From CBDCWT01 sp965223305 (GTDB lineage Bacteria; Planctomycetota; Planctomycetia; Pirellulales; Pirellulaceae): 64,000 nucleotides of DNA. A program made the translations under genes and the position numbers. The notes under the pieces were generated by a model. The model saw only the letters and a program-made list of their open reading frames with translations, did not search any database and was not told the origin of the DNA. The stretch covers positions 124,001 to 188,000 of the forward strand of contig CBDCWT010000013.1 of NCBI GenBank assembly GCA_965223305.1. Direction: 5' to 3'. Below, one piece after another: positions 54,710 through 63,199 of this stretch; position 1 is the stretch's first letter, and every line of letters begins with the position of its first letter.

Positions 54710-55930
54710 ATGAACTCTCTGCTGTTGATAGGTACACTCTGTGCGCAGGCTGTCGCTAATGTACAACTCAGTGGCCGCGTTGTGGATGAACAGGGGCGAC
54801 CACTGGCAGGGGCGATTGTGGTTGTCAGCACCTGCCAGCCGAAGGTTGGTCCGGCAACCGTCTGCCCATCGTGCTATGTCGACTGCAAGCAGCGAACGGC
54901 GACCAACGGGGACGGCCGGTTCACGTTTAACGGCCTAACAAACAGCTTGAAATTCAGCTTGGCCGTTGGTGCTCGCGGTTTCCAAGGCACGATTACGGAA
55001 TATGTCGATCCGCTCGACGACAAGCCGCTGGAGATCGGACTCAACAAGCCCATTACGGATGATGATTCCTCGTCCATGGTCGTGCGCGGAAGCGTCGTCG
55101 ATTTGGATGGCAGGCCCATTGCCGGTGCCGTGTTACGATTGCGAAGGGCTCAGCGAGGCAACCGCATTTCGGGTTCCGATCCGAGCGTGACACCGGTCAC
55201 GATCGCCGCCGCCGATGGGCAGTTCGAGGCCACCGCAGGCGCTGAAGTTGCGATGGTTGCTTATCGTGCGAGCGCGGCCGGTTTCGCACCTCTTGAACTC
55301 GAGTGGTACCGAAATGAAAAGAAACCGCTGGAATTCCGGCTCGGTCGCGGCGCCTCTGTCACGGGCCAACTTCTGCACAATGGTCGGCCGCTGCCCAGCG
55401 TGCGCGTGGGAATCGTGCAAACGGATCGGACTCTTGGAAACACCGTGACTCCTGAATTGCTCAGCACGGATGGGGACGGTGTATTTCGTTTTGACTCGTT
55501 GCCCCCCGACCGCGACTATGCCATTTACACGGATCTCGACCAGAAGTCATTTGCGGCCCTCCCTGTATCGCTGGTCCGCCTGCCGGCGCACGGGAAGCTA
55601 GCTGTCCTGGGAAAAATCGCCACCAAGCCGGCTGGTCCATTTGTGGTGGTACTGCGCACCGCGGATGGTCAGGGGCTCCCACCAGGCGTCGTGTACATCG
55701 GCCGCGACAAGGCCTGGCATACGGCCGTGCTCAAGTTTCAATCCGAAGGAAAATCGGAGGTGACTCTTAGCGTGCCATCCGTCGGCGAAGAACTGGTGCA
55801 GGTGAATGCCCAAGTCCCTGGCTATGCGGTGCACCAAGTTGCACCGCACTCTTCGCCGGGGCTGAACCGCGAATACAGTTTTCGAACCAAGGAAGTTCGC
55901 CAAGTGACGTTGGTTCTCGGCAAGCAGTGA
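54710..55930 (+). CDS. Secreted protein of repeated carboxypeptidase-regulatory-like domains
   Basis: A 406-residue exported protein. After a leader (MNSLLLIGTLCAQAVA) come at least three domains of the CarboxypepD_reg/CNA-B-like beta-sandwich type: SGRVVDEQGRPLAGAIVVVS, RGSVVDLDGRPIAGAVLRLR and SVTGQLLHNGRPLPSVRVGI. A first-domain Cys cluster (CPSCYVDCKQ) is unusual. GGAG stands about ten bases before the ATG. The same domains form the C-terminal part of the preceding BlaR1-like protein, so the two may interact, for instance as a ligand-binding pair in one operon. Confidence 0.85.
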   Translation: MNSLLLIGTLCAQAVANVQLSGRVVDEQGRPLAGAIVVVSTCQPKVGPATVCPSCYVDCKQRTATNGDGRFTFNGLTNSLKFSLAVGARGFQGTITEYVDPLDDKPLEIGLNKPITDDDSSSMVVRGSVVDLDGRPIAGAVLRLRRAQRGNRISGSDPSVTPVTIAAADGQFEATAGAEVAMVAYRASAAGFAPLELEWYRNEKKPLEFRLGRGASVTGQLLHNGRPLPSVRVGIVQTDRTLGNTVTPELLSTDGDGVFRFDSLPPDRDYAIYTDLDQKSFAALPVSLVRLPAHGKLAVLGKIATKPAGPFVVVLRTADGQGLPPGVVYIGRDKAWHTAVLKFQSEGKSEVTLSVPSVGEELVQVNAQVPGYAVHQVAPHSSPGLNREYSFRTKEVRQVTLVLGKQ

Positions 55931-56013
55931 GGCCCCTCTCACCTCGGCGTTTCCCTATTGCGACTCCGCTCGGCCTGGGATCTCTGACGACCTTGGTCGG
56001 AATTTGAATACGC

Positions 56014-56193
56014 TAGCCCGGATTATTCATGAAGATCGTGGCGAGAGGTTGTAAGTACGTTCGTGGCAAGGAAGGCGAGCAATTCTTCCGCAGGCGTATT
56101 GAAGCAATACGTCGAGGGAGAATTGTGAAGCATGACGAAGCCACGGATGGACTTACGACCTCGCAGCAGATCGCTCATGAATAATTCGGGCTA
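56014..56193. mobile_element. 180-bp palindromic MITE-like element, copy 2
   Basis: Ends TAGCCCGGATTATTCATGA and TCATGAATAATTCGGGCTA, 18 of 19 positions complementary, with TA at the outermost position of both. GTATTGAAGCAATAC (56096-56110) marks the exact centre. Moving outwards, GTAAGTAC-type and CAATTCT-type segments recur in complementary form, so the full strand can fold into one long hairpin. Confidence 0.9.
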
Positions 56194-56331
56194 GGCGGCT
56201 TGAAAACGATCACGTCGGCTCATCCATGTCACGAGTCCGAGAAGAGGAGCGATTTCTCGGCCGGGCCTCGATGCAGCTGTGCTGCCGCGGCCATTCTCAG
56301 GCCGCATGAACTGTAACGGGTGAGAATCACC

Positions 56332-56374
56332 CGCGCGAATTCCGTGAAAACCCTTCGTGCAGCCGGTGGAATCG
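56332..56374. repeat. Dispersed repeat, worn copy
   Basis: CGCGCGAATTCCGTGAAAAC then CCTTCGTGCAGCCGGTGG and AATCG. It matches the second half of the blocks at 50368, 62168 and 63347. Confidence 0.5.
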
Positions 56375-56740
56375 ACACACGTAGGTAACGAAACGGCGGA
56401 CGAAATCGAGCTGACTACTGATTCGGAGAGGGCTGCGCGCCCAATTACACGCCGTTCGGTCGCGGCCCTCGAACGGTCAGTCATCAGCATCCGCAAAACG
56501 CCGTCGACAGCATGGGCATTCCCCCTCATATCCTTTCACCAAGGAAGTGAATGCGGACGGCTGGGGAATTAACATGATCGCCTTGAATGCTAGCGGGGCG
56601 CGTTGGGCGTCGTGACGCCGAAGACGATACAACCGACGTGCCGATAGAGGCACGACCTGCCTTGCCTTAAGGCGGAGCAGACACCCTTGGAGCTTCCCCA
56701 CTGGCACCAGCATTGCCGGTCGAACCTCGGCTAAAACCAC

Positions 56741-56773
56741 TTGACTTGACTTGCCCATCTTTGTACTTTGTAT
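56741..56773 (+). promoter_or_regulatory. Promoter of the membrane protein-regulator operon
   Basis: Two overlapping TTGACT boxes (56741 and 56746) precede TTGTAT (56768-56773), with a 16-base spacer from the second box. The -10 falls inside the ACTTTG..CAAAGT palindrome. Confidence 0.55.
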
Positions 56774-56781
56774 TGCAAAGT
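56765..56781. promoter_or_regulatory. Operator-like palindrome ACTTTGTATTGCAAAGT
   Basis: A 17-bp inverted repeat (one imperfect pair) over the -10 of the operon that ends with a winged-helix regulator. Its perfect twin stands at 57862-57878. Confidence 0.7.
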
Positions 56782-56812
56782 AAAGGATCAGGTCCCTTCT
56801 TTGGAAACAACC

Positions 56813-57427
56813 ATGGTGGAGCTTCGCGAAGCACTTCAGCAGATCTCCGACATCCGGCAACAAATGGCACGTAGCGAAGTGTTTCGTGGCTATCGCTCGT
56901 TGACGGTGTGTTTTTCAGGCGTGCTGGGGTTGATGGCTGCCGCTTTTCAATCGCATTGGGTGGCGTCGCCCGCAACCGATTTGGGGCGCTATCTGGTTCT
57001 CTGGGTGGGCGTCGCACTACTGAGCGCAACGATTGCTGGCGCGGAGTTGTTTCTGAGAGCCAAGGGCGCGGGGCCGGGACTTGCTCGAGATCTGACGCGA
57101 CTTGCGGTGGAGCAGTTTCTGCCGTGCCTGGTCGTCGGAGCGTTGTTGACCCTCTGTATCTATCTTCACTCGCCCAGCGTCGCGTGGATGTTGCCTGGGC
57201 TATGGTCGTTAATGTTCGGCTTGGGAATTTTCGCCTCCTGGCGGTTGTTACCGTCGCCGGTTGTTTGGGTGGGTTTGTACTACGTCGTTTGTGGTTGCTG
57301 TTGCCTGCGGTGGTTTCAAGGAGAATATGCTTTTTCCGCTTGGCAGATGGCAATTGCCTTCGGTGGAGGCCAGCTGCTGTGCGCGGCAATCCTGTATTGG
57401 ACATTGGAGCGAAAGAATGGCTCGTAG
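56813..57427 (+). CDS. Six-helix membrane protein paired with a winged-helix regulator
   Basis: A 204-residue protein from the ATG at 56813; the open frame reaches a TTG at 56768, but that codon lies within the operator. A short amphipathic N-terminus (LREALQQISDIRQQMARSEV) precedes about six hydrophobic helices (FSGVLGLMAAAFQSHWV, LVLWVGVALLSATIAGAELF, FLPCLVVGALLTLCIYLH and others). A membrane protein plus small winged-helix gene is a recurrent pair in planctomycetes and acidobacteria; function unknown. Its stop overlaps the regulator start by 11 bases. Confidence 0.8.
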   Translation: MVELREALQQISDIRQQMARSEVFRGYRSLTVCFSGVLGLMAAAFQSHWVASPATDLGRYLVLWVGVALLSATIAGAELFLRAKGAGPGLARDLTRLAVEQFLPCLVVGALLTLCIYLHSPSVAWMLPGLWSLMFGLGIFASWRLLPSPVVWVGLYYVVCGCCCLRWFQGEYAFSAWQMAIAFGGGQLLCAAILYWTLERKNGS

Positions 57428-57836
57428 TGCAAAACCACGCGAATCCAAAGAATCATCCTCGTCATCAGAAGGCGTTGGCCGGTTTTCGTATCAAGGGCTT
57501 GATCGCGTGATGCATGAGAAAGCTCGTCTGGGCATTTTGGCCTCCCTGGCCGCGAACGCCCACGGGGTCTTGTTCAACGATTTAAGGCAACTTTGTTCGC
57601 TCACGGACGGGAATCTAAGTCGGCACTTACGCGTTCTCAGCGAGGCCGGGCTGATAGAAATCTGGAAGGGCACCACTGGCTCTCGTCCACAAACCATGTA
57701 TCGATTGACGAGCGAAGGACGCCGGCGATTTGCAGACTACATCGGTGTCTTGGAAAGAATCGTGGCGGACGCACAGCCCCAGGCCAAGTCCGAAACCGAT
57801 CAGCCACGCTTCTCGGGTGGTTGGTCGCCCACATGA
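57417..57836 (+). CDS. Winged-helix regulator (HTH_34/ArsR-MarR-like)
   Basis: A 139-residue regulator from the ATG at 57417. The core reads HEKARLGILASLAANAHGVL, FNDLRQLCSLTDGNLSRHLR, VLSEAGLIEIWKGTTGSRPQ and TMYRLTSEGRRRFADYIGVL, the classic PF13601 pattern including the TDGNLSRHL recognition helix. No ligand-binding domain is evident. Two ACTTTG..CAAAGT palindromes, one over its own operon promoter and one 26 bases after its stop upstream of the radical SAM gene, are the likely binding sites. Confidence 0.9.
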   Translation: MARSAKPRESKESSSSSEGVGRFSYQGLDRVMHEKARLGILASLAANAHGVLFNDLRQLCSLTDGNLSRHLRVLSEAGLIEIWKGTTGSRPQTMYRLTSEGRRRFADYIGVLERIVADAQPQAKSETDQPRFSGGWSPT

Positions 57837-57861
57837 CGACGTTCTCTTTTTTTGATTCCTC

Positions 57862-57878
57862 ACTTTGCAATGCAAAGT
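57862..57878. promoter_or_regulatory. Perfect 17-bp palindrome ACTTTGCAATGCAAAGT
   Basis: An 8-1-8 perfect inverted repeat in the gap between the regulator stop and the radical SAM start. It matches the site at 56765-56781 in all but two positions, so both are probably bound by the same regulator. Confidence 0.75.
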
Positions 57879-58027
57879 TAATGGCCTCCTCAAGCACAGG
57901 CACAAGCAGCTTGACCAGATCGCCGCCAGCAAGCGAGAGAACCCTAGGAAATACGCGGGCACAGACCAAGCGAGTCAGCCGTCGCGATAGATACCACCAA
58001 CCTGCTAAACAGACCGTCAGGATAATC

Positions 58028-59539
58028 ATGGGCAACTATTGGATTCCGCGTGATATGCGAGTTGCGCCCGAGCTTGACTCGGTTAGGAAGGTTGGCCCCG
58101 TCAGCGAACAACGTGCACTGCTAATCAATCCGTTTTATCCCAAGGATCCGCATGCGAGCTTCGGCAAGCATGTGCTGACTCCCACATTGGCGCTGACCAG
58201 TATCGCTGGCAGCACGCCGGATCACTGGCACGTCGAATACTGGGACGAGAACCTTTTGCAGGGCCCACCGCCCTGCGATCCTGTTCCCACCGTGGTCGGG
58301 ATCACTGTGCACTTGACATTTGCGAAACGTGCCTACGAGTTGGCCAGTTGGTATCGTGATCGTGGGTCTATTGTCGTCTTGGGCGGTTTGCACGCGATCT
58401 CATGCCCCGATGAAATTGCACCTCATGCCGATGTATTGGCGATTGGAGATGGCGTTCAACTCTGGGGACAAATCTTGAATGACATCGACGCGGGCGAAAT
58501 GAAGGACGTGTACCGGGCCGACTTCAAACGCCCGTACCGCGAAGATCCGCCGCCGCGACGAGATTTGCTGAAACGCAGCGGGTTCTTAACCACGACCAGT
58601 CTGATCGCCACCCGTGGTTGTCACAATCGATGTGGCTTTTGTTATTTGTCCACCAAGGGACTGCACATGCCGTACGTGATGCGCGACGTGGAGCAGATCG
58701 CCAGCGAGTTTCAGCAGGACGACCAGCCATATGCGGTATTCACCGATAACAACTTGGGTTCCAAGCCCGAATACCTGCGTCAACTCTGTCAAGCACTGCA
58801 ACCGCTTGAGAAGATTTGGAGCGCGGCGGTCAGCATCGACGTCACGGATGACCCGTCGCTGGTTCGCGAAATGGCCTTGGCCGGCTGCACAGGCGTATTC
58901 ATCGGGTTCGAGTCGTTGCAGAACGACAACATCTCCGATGCCAGGAAGAAGAGTCCACGCACCGAGGAATACGCCAGACGCGTCGAACTACTTCATCGCA
59001 ACGGCATCCAGGTCAACGGGAGTTTTGTCTTCGGATTCGATCATGACCGCGAAGATGTTTTTGAAACGACCGTAAAGTGGATTGAGGAGAACCGTTTGGA
59101 GTGCGCTACATTTCACATTATGACACCGTACCCCGGAACGCCGTTGTTTCGGCAAATGGAGTCCGAAGGAAGGTTGTTGCACACCGATTGGAGCAAGTAC
59201 GATACGGCGCACGTCGTGTTCCGTCCCAAGCATTTGGCCCCGGAGCAATTGGCCGAGGGCTACGAGTGGTGTTATCGGAGATTGTTCTCGAGTGCATCCA
59301 TTTGGCGTCGTCGCCCGCGGGACTGGCGGGCCGTACCGGCCTACCTCGCGATGTCCTATCTGTACAAGCGGTCCAATCGCTTCTGGCATTTGTTAATCAA
59401 ACACCAGATGACCGCTCGAGTCTGGCGGCCGCTGGTCGAATTGACGAGACGAAGACACCTGCAGTTTCGTCGTCAATTGACTGGGCAAGAGATGACTGAT
59501 GTGGGGCGAAGCGGCAGCGTCGTTTCCGCTGGCGTGTAA
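58028..59539 (+). CDS. B12-binding-domain radical SAM protein
   Basis: A 503-residue enzyme from the ATG at 58028. The N-terminal 150 residues have a cobalamin-binding fold (QRALLINPFYPKDPHASFGK, GITVHLTFAKRAYELASWYR, VVLGGLHAISCPDEI). The radical SAM core holds the iron-sulfur site C198-x3-C202-x2-C205 (ATRGCHNRCGFCYLS), then FTDNNLGSKPEYLRQLC, GVFIGFESLQ and GSFVFGFDHDREDVFETTVK. The C-terminus is Arg-rich and may contact membrane or substrate. Such class B enzymes typically methylate unactivated carbons or rearrange lipids or pigments; the substrate is unknown. The frame opens upstream at 57593, but that part is the regulator read in another frame. Confidence 0.9.
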   Translation: MGNYWIPRDMRVAPELDSVRKVGPVSEQRALLINPFYPKDPHASFGKHVLTPTLALTSIAGSTPDHWHVEYWDENLLQGPPPCDPVPTVVGITVHLTFAKRAYELASWYRDRGSIVVLGGLHAISCPDEIAPHADVLAIGDGVQLWGQILNDIDAGEMKDVYRADFKRPYREDPPPRRDLLKRSGFLTTTSLIATRGCHNRCGFCYLSTKGLHMPYVMRDVEQIASEFQQDDQPYAVFTDNNLGSKPEYLRQLCQALQPLEKIWSAAVSIDVTDDPSLVREMALAGCTGVFIGFESLQNDNISDARKKSPRTEEYARRVELLHRNGIQVNGSFVFGFDHDREDVFETTVKWIEENRLECATFHIMTPYPGTPLFRQMESEGRLLHTDWSKYDTAHVVFRPKHLAPEQLAEGYEWCYRRLFSSASIWRRRPRDWRAVPAYLAMSYLYKRSNRFWHLLIKHQMTARVWRPLVELTRRRHLQFRRQLTGQEMTDVGRSGSVVSAGV

Positions 59540-59593
59540 GCGAAAGTCAATTGGTGACCGATCGATTTTGCTACGTTCATGAGACCAACGACG

Positions 59594-60271
59594 ATGAAAC
59601 GCATTCTTACTCTGCTGGTCATCTATGCGGTCGCAATGGCGCTGCTGGAAGCGGCTGTCGTGGTCTACATGCGTCGTCTTTACTATCCCGATAATCCGCT
59701 GGAACTGTTTCCGCTGCGTTTCTTGAACGTCTACGATCCGCTGCTAGAACTCAGTCGCGAAGTTGCTACGATCGTTATGATCTTGACCGTCGCGTTGCTG
59801 GCTGAACGACGATCACTGACGCGAAGTTTCGCGGCATTTGTATTCGTGTTCGGAGTCTGGGATCTGTCCTATTACGCCTGGCTGAAGATCCTGATCGACT
59901 GGCCGCGACGTTGGTTAGAATGGGATGTCCTGTTCTTGATTCCAAATGTTTGGTTGGGGCCGTGGATTTGCCCCGCCGCAATCGCGGTTATGTTCGTTGT
60001 GTGGGGATCGTGGACACTACTGGCTCAGCCTGCCGCCAAGTTCACCACTAGTTGCTCGATCATGTTTGTGGCCGGGGCCGGGATGGGTCTCGCTAGCTTC
60101 ACGCAACCTGCGATTGCAAGTGGTACCGAGACGCTAAGCAGTTATTTGCCCGGGGAATTTTGGTGGTGGCTGTTTTTGCCGAGCTACTTGCTCATGGCCG
60201 CGGCATTGGCGTTGACGGCATGGCCTTCCAGCAGTCAAGTGATAGCGGCGTGGTCAGGATTGGAGACTTAA
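59594..60271 (+). CDS. Multi-pass membrane protein of unknown function
   Basis: A 225-residue protein from the second in-frame ATG; 59579 is an alternative. It has about six helices: RILTLLVIYAVAMALLEAAV, EVATIVMILTVALLAERRSL, FAAFVFVFGVWDLSYYAWLK, WICPAAIAVMFVVWGSWTLL and others. Conserved-looking charged and Tyr-rich loops (YMRRLYYPDNPLELFPLRFL) recall a family found in several environmental bacteria, without known role. It follows the radical SAM gene by about 55 bases on the same strand. Confidence 0.75.
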   Translation: MKRILTLLVIYAVAMALLEAAVVVYMRRLYYPDNPLELFPLRFLNVYDPLLELSREVATIVMILTVALLAERRSLTRSFAAFVFVFGVWDLSYYAWLKILIDWPRRWLEWDVLFLIPNVWLGPWICPAAIAVMFVVWGSWTLLAQPAAKFTTSCSIMFVAGAGMGLASFTQPAIASGTETLSSYLPGEFWWWLFLPSYLLMAAALALTAWPSSSQVIAAWSGLET

Positions 60272-60273
60272 CA

Positions 60274-60732
60274 ATGAGGAGCCACTGGCTTCAGTTGGTT
60301 GGGACGCTGCTTCTCTTTTCCGAAGCAGCCTCCAGCGTCTGGGCCCAACCAGTCACCGAGTTCTCGCACAACTCAGACACGGCCAAGACTCAGAATGTGC
60401 GGGTCGCCGGCATTGTGCTCAAGTGGCTGAGAGCGGACAAGGAAGCCAACTACCGCCGAGGGGCGAAAATGATTCGCGAGGCAGCGGCGGGAGGTGCGAA
60501 GATCGTGGTGACCACCGAATGTTTTCTCGACGGCTTCATGAACGGGGATCGAACCATCCCACTGTCTATGTATCGCGCATTGGCAGAACGCATTCCCGAC
60601 GGAGAGTACTATCAGCGATTCTGTGAACTGGCGAAGGAACTGGATATCTACCTGGCCATTGGCATGGCGGAGTTCGAGGCGGGACATACATACAACACAG
60701 TCGCTTTCATCCCCCCGAGAACCACATCATGA
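60274..60732 (+). pseudogene. Truncated secreted nitrilase-family protein
   Basis: A signal peptide (LQLVGTLLLFSEAASSVWAQ) and the first half of a nitrilase fold: VRVAGIVLKWLRADKEANYR, the catalytic Glu in KIVVTTECFLDGF, then RIPDGEYYQRFCELAKELDI and YLAIGMAEFEAGHTYNTVAF. The frame ends in a run of C at 60713-60718 before the catalytic Lys and Cys, so it cannot be active. It starts two bases after the membrane protein stop, so it was probably the last gene of that operon. Confidence 0.85.
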
Positions 60733-60869
60733 ATGAAGTACTGAATACCTACGCCGTCGAGCGAGGGATGCTAATCATCACCGAGCAAATTGGCACAGCC
60801 GCGGACCAGAATCGCGTCGTCTACTTCGACGTACCGATGCGTCGAGGCGTCTACGGGACGCAGAGGTGA
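60729..60869 (+). pseudogene. Short C-terminal gene fragment after the nitrilase
   Basis: A frame of 46 residues reads MNEVLNTYAVERGMLIITEQ, then IGTAADQNRVVYFDVPMRRG and VYGTQR. It could be the tail of the nitrilase gene after a shift, or of another gene. I do not recognise it. The stop of the preceding frame overlaps its ATG. Confidence 0.4.
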
Positions 60870-61187
60870 TACGCCTCCCTCGCACGCTGCTCCGGTCGTG
60901 TTTCTCTTTTCTCGCCAAGGTTCAAAACCCGACCGGCCAGTTCCGCATTGGAAAGCCAGAGGAACACAACATGCGCGTCGTAGCCGCTCTTGACGAGTGT
61001 TTCCAGCCGCGGCGCGAGGTCCGACTGGCGAGCGTCGTCTCGAACGCAAGCTACGCTGATCTGAAGCAAGTTGTTTGATTCTCCGCATCATTACACGGCC
61101 AGCTGCCATCGCGACTCGATCTGGTGCAAACCCGGAAATACCCTGCGCAATGACGTCTGCGTTGACGAATTCTTCCACTCCTAGGGC
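60870..61187 (-). pseudogene. Zeta-toxin-like kinase remnant
   Basis: The minus strand reads GVEEFVNADVIAQGISGFAP then DRVAMAAGRVMMRRIKQLAS, shifts near 61050 to FETTLASRTS, then to PRLETLVKSGYDAHVVFLWL and SNAELAGRVLN. This is the family order of zeta-toxin-like P-loop kinases (NADVIAQG, FETTLA, VFLWL). The P-loop itself is gone: upstream of 61187 the sequence becomes a transposase fragment, and the 3' end is cut as well. At least two shifts are needed. Confidence 0.75.
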
Positions 61188-61191
61188 GCCG

Positions 61192-61269
61192 CGAAGCGTT
61201 GACGGAATTCTATTCGTCCTGCGGACGGGGATTCCTTGGGAGCTGTTGCCACTGGAAATGGGCTGCGGA
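61192..61269 (+). pseudogene. IS5-type transposase fragment
   Basis: About 26 residues, RSVDGILFVLRTGIPWELLP then LEMGCG, are the DUF4096 region found at the N-terminus of IS5-group transposases. It abuts the point where the zeta-toxin remnant loses its P-loop, so an old insertion probably broke that gene. Confidence 0.65.
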
Positions 61270-61323
61270 TTCGCGATGACCAAGAGCGCGAAAGACCAGG
61301 CTCAGAATGTAGCCACCAATCAA

Positions 61324-61512
61324 ATGGACGCGGAGATGGTCGAGTTTCGATCAAACTGTTCGAAGAAAGCAACGCTGGTCAAGCTTCGCTACTTTGCGGG
61401 CTTGACAACCCAGGAAGCCGCCGAGGCGATCGGCGTCTCCAGAGCAACTGCCGACCGCTACTGGACTTTCGCCCGAACCTGGCTGCATGCGCGGCTGAAA
61501 GTTTCCGATTGA
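61324..61512 (+). pseudogene. C-terminal fragment of an ECF sigma factor
   Basis: About 62 residues ending in KATLVKLRYFAGLTTQEAAE then AIGVSRATADRYWTFARTWL and HARL, that is region 4 of the same TIGR02999-like group as the gene at 45299. Region 2 is missing and the upstream frame belongs to the transposase fragment. Confidence 0.75.
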
Positions 61513-61530
61513 AGTGCGTGCTCATATCTG

Positions 61531-61779
61531 CCCGCTGCGCTGGATGCGTTGCAGAAGTCCGTCGATCTGGGTAGGGATGATCCGAGCAACTGGCTATTTA
61601 TGGCAATGTCACACCAGCAGTTGAGTGCGGAGGACCAGGCCCGCATTTGGTACGGCAAGGCCCTTGACTGGCGGAAAGACAACACGCCGGGCGAAACGTT
61701 GCAGGGGCACTACAGTGAAGCAGCCAAGCTGCTGGTAAGCCCGCAGGAGAATAAGCTCAATGCGTCAGAATTGCCGTGA
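61531..61779 (+). pseudogene. TPR tail of a lost kinase-type protein
   Basis: A frame reads LPAALDALQKSVDLGRDDPS, NWLFMAMSHQQLSAEDQARI and WYGKALDWRKDN. This is like the last TPR repeats of planctomycete Ser/Thr kinases that normally follow an ECF sigma gene. With the sigma fragment just upstream, it looks like the two ends of a deleted sigma-kinase locus. Confidence 0.6.
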
Positions 61780-61806
61780 ACTGGACGCGCTGATTCGCGG
61801 CGTCAC

Positions 61807-61986
61807 TAGCCCGGATTATTCATGAAGATCGTCGCGAGAGGTCGTAAGTACGTTCGTGGCAAGGAAGGCGAGCAATTCTTCCGCAGGCGTATTGAAGCAA
61901 TACATCGAGGAAGAATTGTGTAGCATGACGAAGCCACGGATGGACTTACGACCTCGCAGCAGATCGCTCATGAATAATTCGGGCTA
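61807..61986. mobile_element. 180-bp palindromic MITE-like element, copy 3
   Basis: The same ends as copy 2 and exactly the same length. About half a dozen substitutions relative to copies 1 and 2 (for example GTCGCGAGAGGTCGTAAG and ACATCGAGGAAG). TA again stands at both outer ends. Confidence 0.9.
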
Positions 61987-62443
61987 GGTTCGCTCAGTCG
62001 TTGGGCGAACCTGCGTTTCGTGAAAGGCCGGACGCACTTTTTGGAGCTTATTGGGTTGACCGAAGTAGAACTGAACCGGGTAGTCGAAATCCGCACACGG
62101 CAGGTCAACCGCCCGTCGCAAGCTGGCAGCTCCGAACACCGTCGGAGTGGGCCGCCGGATCGGCCAATTTCGCTGCACGAATCCACTCGGCCCGAGGATG
62201 TTCGTGCGAGTTGTGAAAACGCTCTTCCTGCGTAAGGTGGAATCAATCCGTTCCGCGAAACTCCAGAAGCGGCCGTGTCAAAGTGAGGACAAACCTTACA
62301 GCTCCACGAACGGATTGAGTAGCGACGCCTGCGTTGACAAGATGGGGTCTCAAATCGATCCCGACAAACCTGCGTCGGAGGCCGATGCACTTTGAGAGTT
62401 CCTTCGTACCATCACCGGGCGCGGTTTAGCGTACAATGCCGCG
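61987..62443. other. Intergenic region with dispersed repeat
   Basis: About 455 bases. It holds the dispersed repeat copy at 62168-62244 and, near 62350-62390, a GGCCGATGCACTTTG piece related to 47371-47399. No gene recognised. Confidence 0.5.
62168..62244. repeat. GCACGAAT/ATTCGTGC dispersed repeat, copy 2
   Basis: Runs from TTTCGCTGCACGAATCC through TGTTCGTGCGAGTT to AAGGTGGAATC. It is closest to the block at 50368-50445 in its first third. Confidence 0.65.
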
Positions 62444-63199
62444 ATGACGAATGCCCCGAACCGTCGCCTGCGTTTCTCTCTGTTTAACTTCATGACTGCT
62501 GTGGCCATCGCTGCACTCGCTGTAGCACTGTTCGCATCAGCTCGACGCAATGCCGAACTCCACGCTGTCAATGAACGTCTCGCTAATGAGAATCGGCGGC
62601 ACCGTAATGAGCTGGGCATCTTTGATGTTACCGATATCGCTCAGGTTCATGCGATTCGCGTACCGACCGAAGACGAAGAGCCACGTAAATATCGCGTTTA
62701 CTTGCCGCCAGGGAGGATACACACAATCCACTATGCGGTGAACGGCATCCCCGAGGAAGGGGCGCCGCCCAGCCACGATAGCGGCAGCAAATTAGCTCCC
62801 GGGCACTATCTCATAAGCGTGAAGTTGACTCGGGCCACCGACCGTGAGACGGGCGAGCCGATGCCGTATGGTAGGGTCGACCTCAACGTGAAAACGACCC
62901 TTGGTTCTCCCCATCACTCCCAAAGCTTCGGCATTGGAATTAGCGAGTCGAAGAACGACTGGCTGCTAAATAAGCAAACCGGCAACACAGCCTACAGTTG
63001 GCAAGAAATAGGAAGAGAGCTACAGGTATTCGGAGCGGCCGAGACGGTTGTCCTCTACCGAGCCCGGGCATATACCCCGGTCATCTGTGGGCGACGCTCC
63101 GATGGAAAGCCTTCAAGCTGGAGCTCCCAGCCGATTGCAGGGGATTGCGATGGGTTCATGGTTTGGATCATGTCGAAACCAGAAATCGAAGCAGAGTGA
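62444..63199 (+). CDS. Membrane-anchored protein of unknown function
   Basis: A 251-residue protein. Its N-terminus (RRLRFSLFNFMTAVAIAALA and VALFA) is the single-helix anchor common in small planctomycete proteins. A short heptad-like stretch follows (NAELHAVNERLANENRRHRN), then a beta-rich domain (VHAIRVPTEDEEPRKYRVYL, PGHYLISVKLTRATD and a Trp-rich end). I recognise no family. No neighbour on the same strand suggests a partner. Confidence 0.7.
   Translation: MTNAPNRRLRFSLFNFMTAVAIAALAVALFASARRNAELHAVNERLANENRRHRNELGIFDVTDIAQVHAIRVPTEDEEPRKYRVYLPPGRIHTIHYAVNGIPEEGAPPSHDSGSKLAPGHYLISVKLTRATDRETGEPMPYGRVDLNVKTTLGSPHHSQSFGIGISESKNDWLLNKQTGNTAYSWQEIGRELQVFGAAETVVLYRARAYTPVICGRRSDGKPSSWSSQPIAGDCDGFMVWIMSKPEIEAE

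Larger units (their letters stand above)
55931..56764. other. Long intergenic region with mobile and dispersed repeats
   Basis: About 830 bases. It contains the 180-bp element copy 2 (56014-56193) and a worn copy of the dispersed repeat (56332-56374). The rest shows no gene on either strand. Confidence 0.6.

Noticed and set aside
56667..57404. Minus-strand frame of 245 residues
   Set aside because: Arg/Pro/Thr-rich shadow of the membrane protein gene and its operator region.
57593..58027. Upstream extension of the radical SAM frame
   Set aside because: It is the winged-helix gene read in another frame plus the operator region; B12-binding sequence begins only after 58028.
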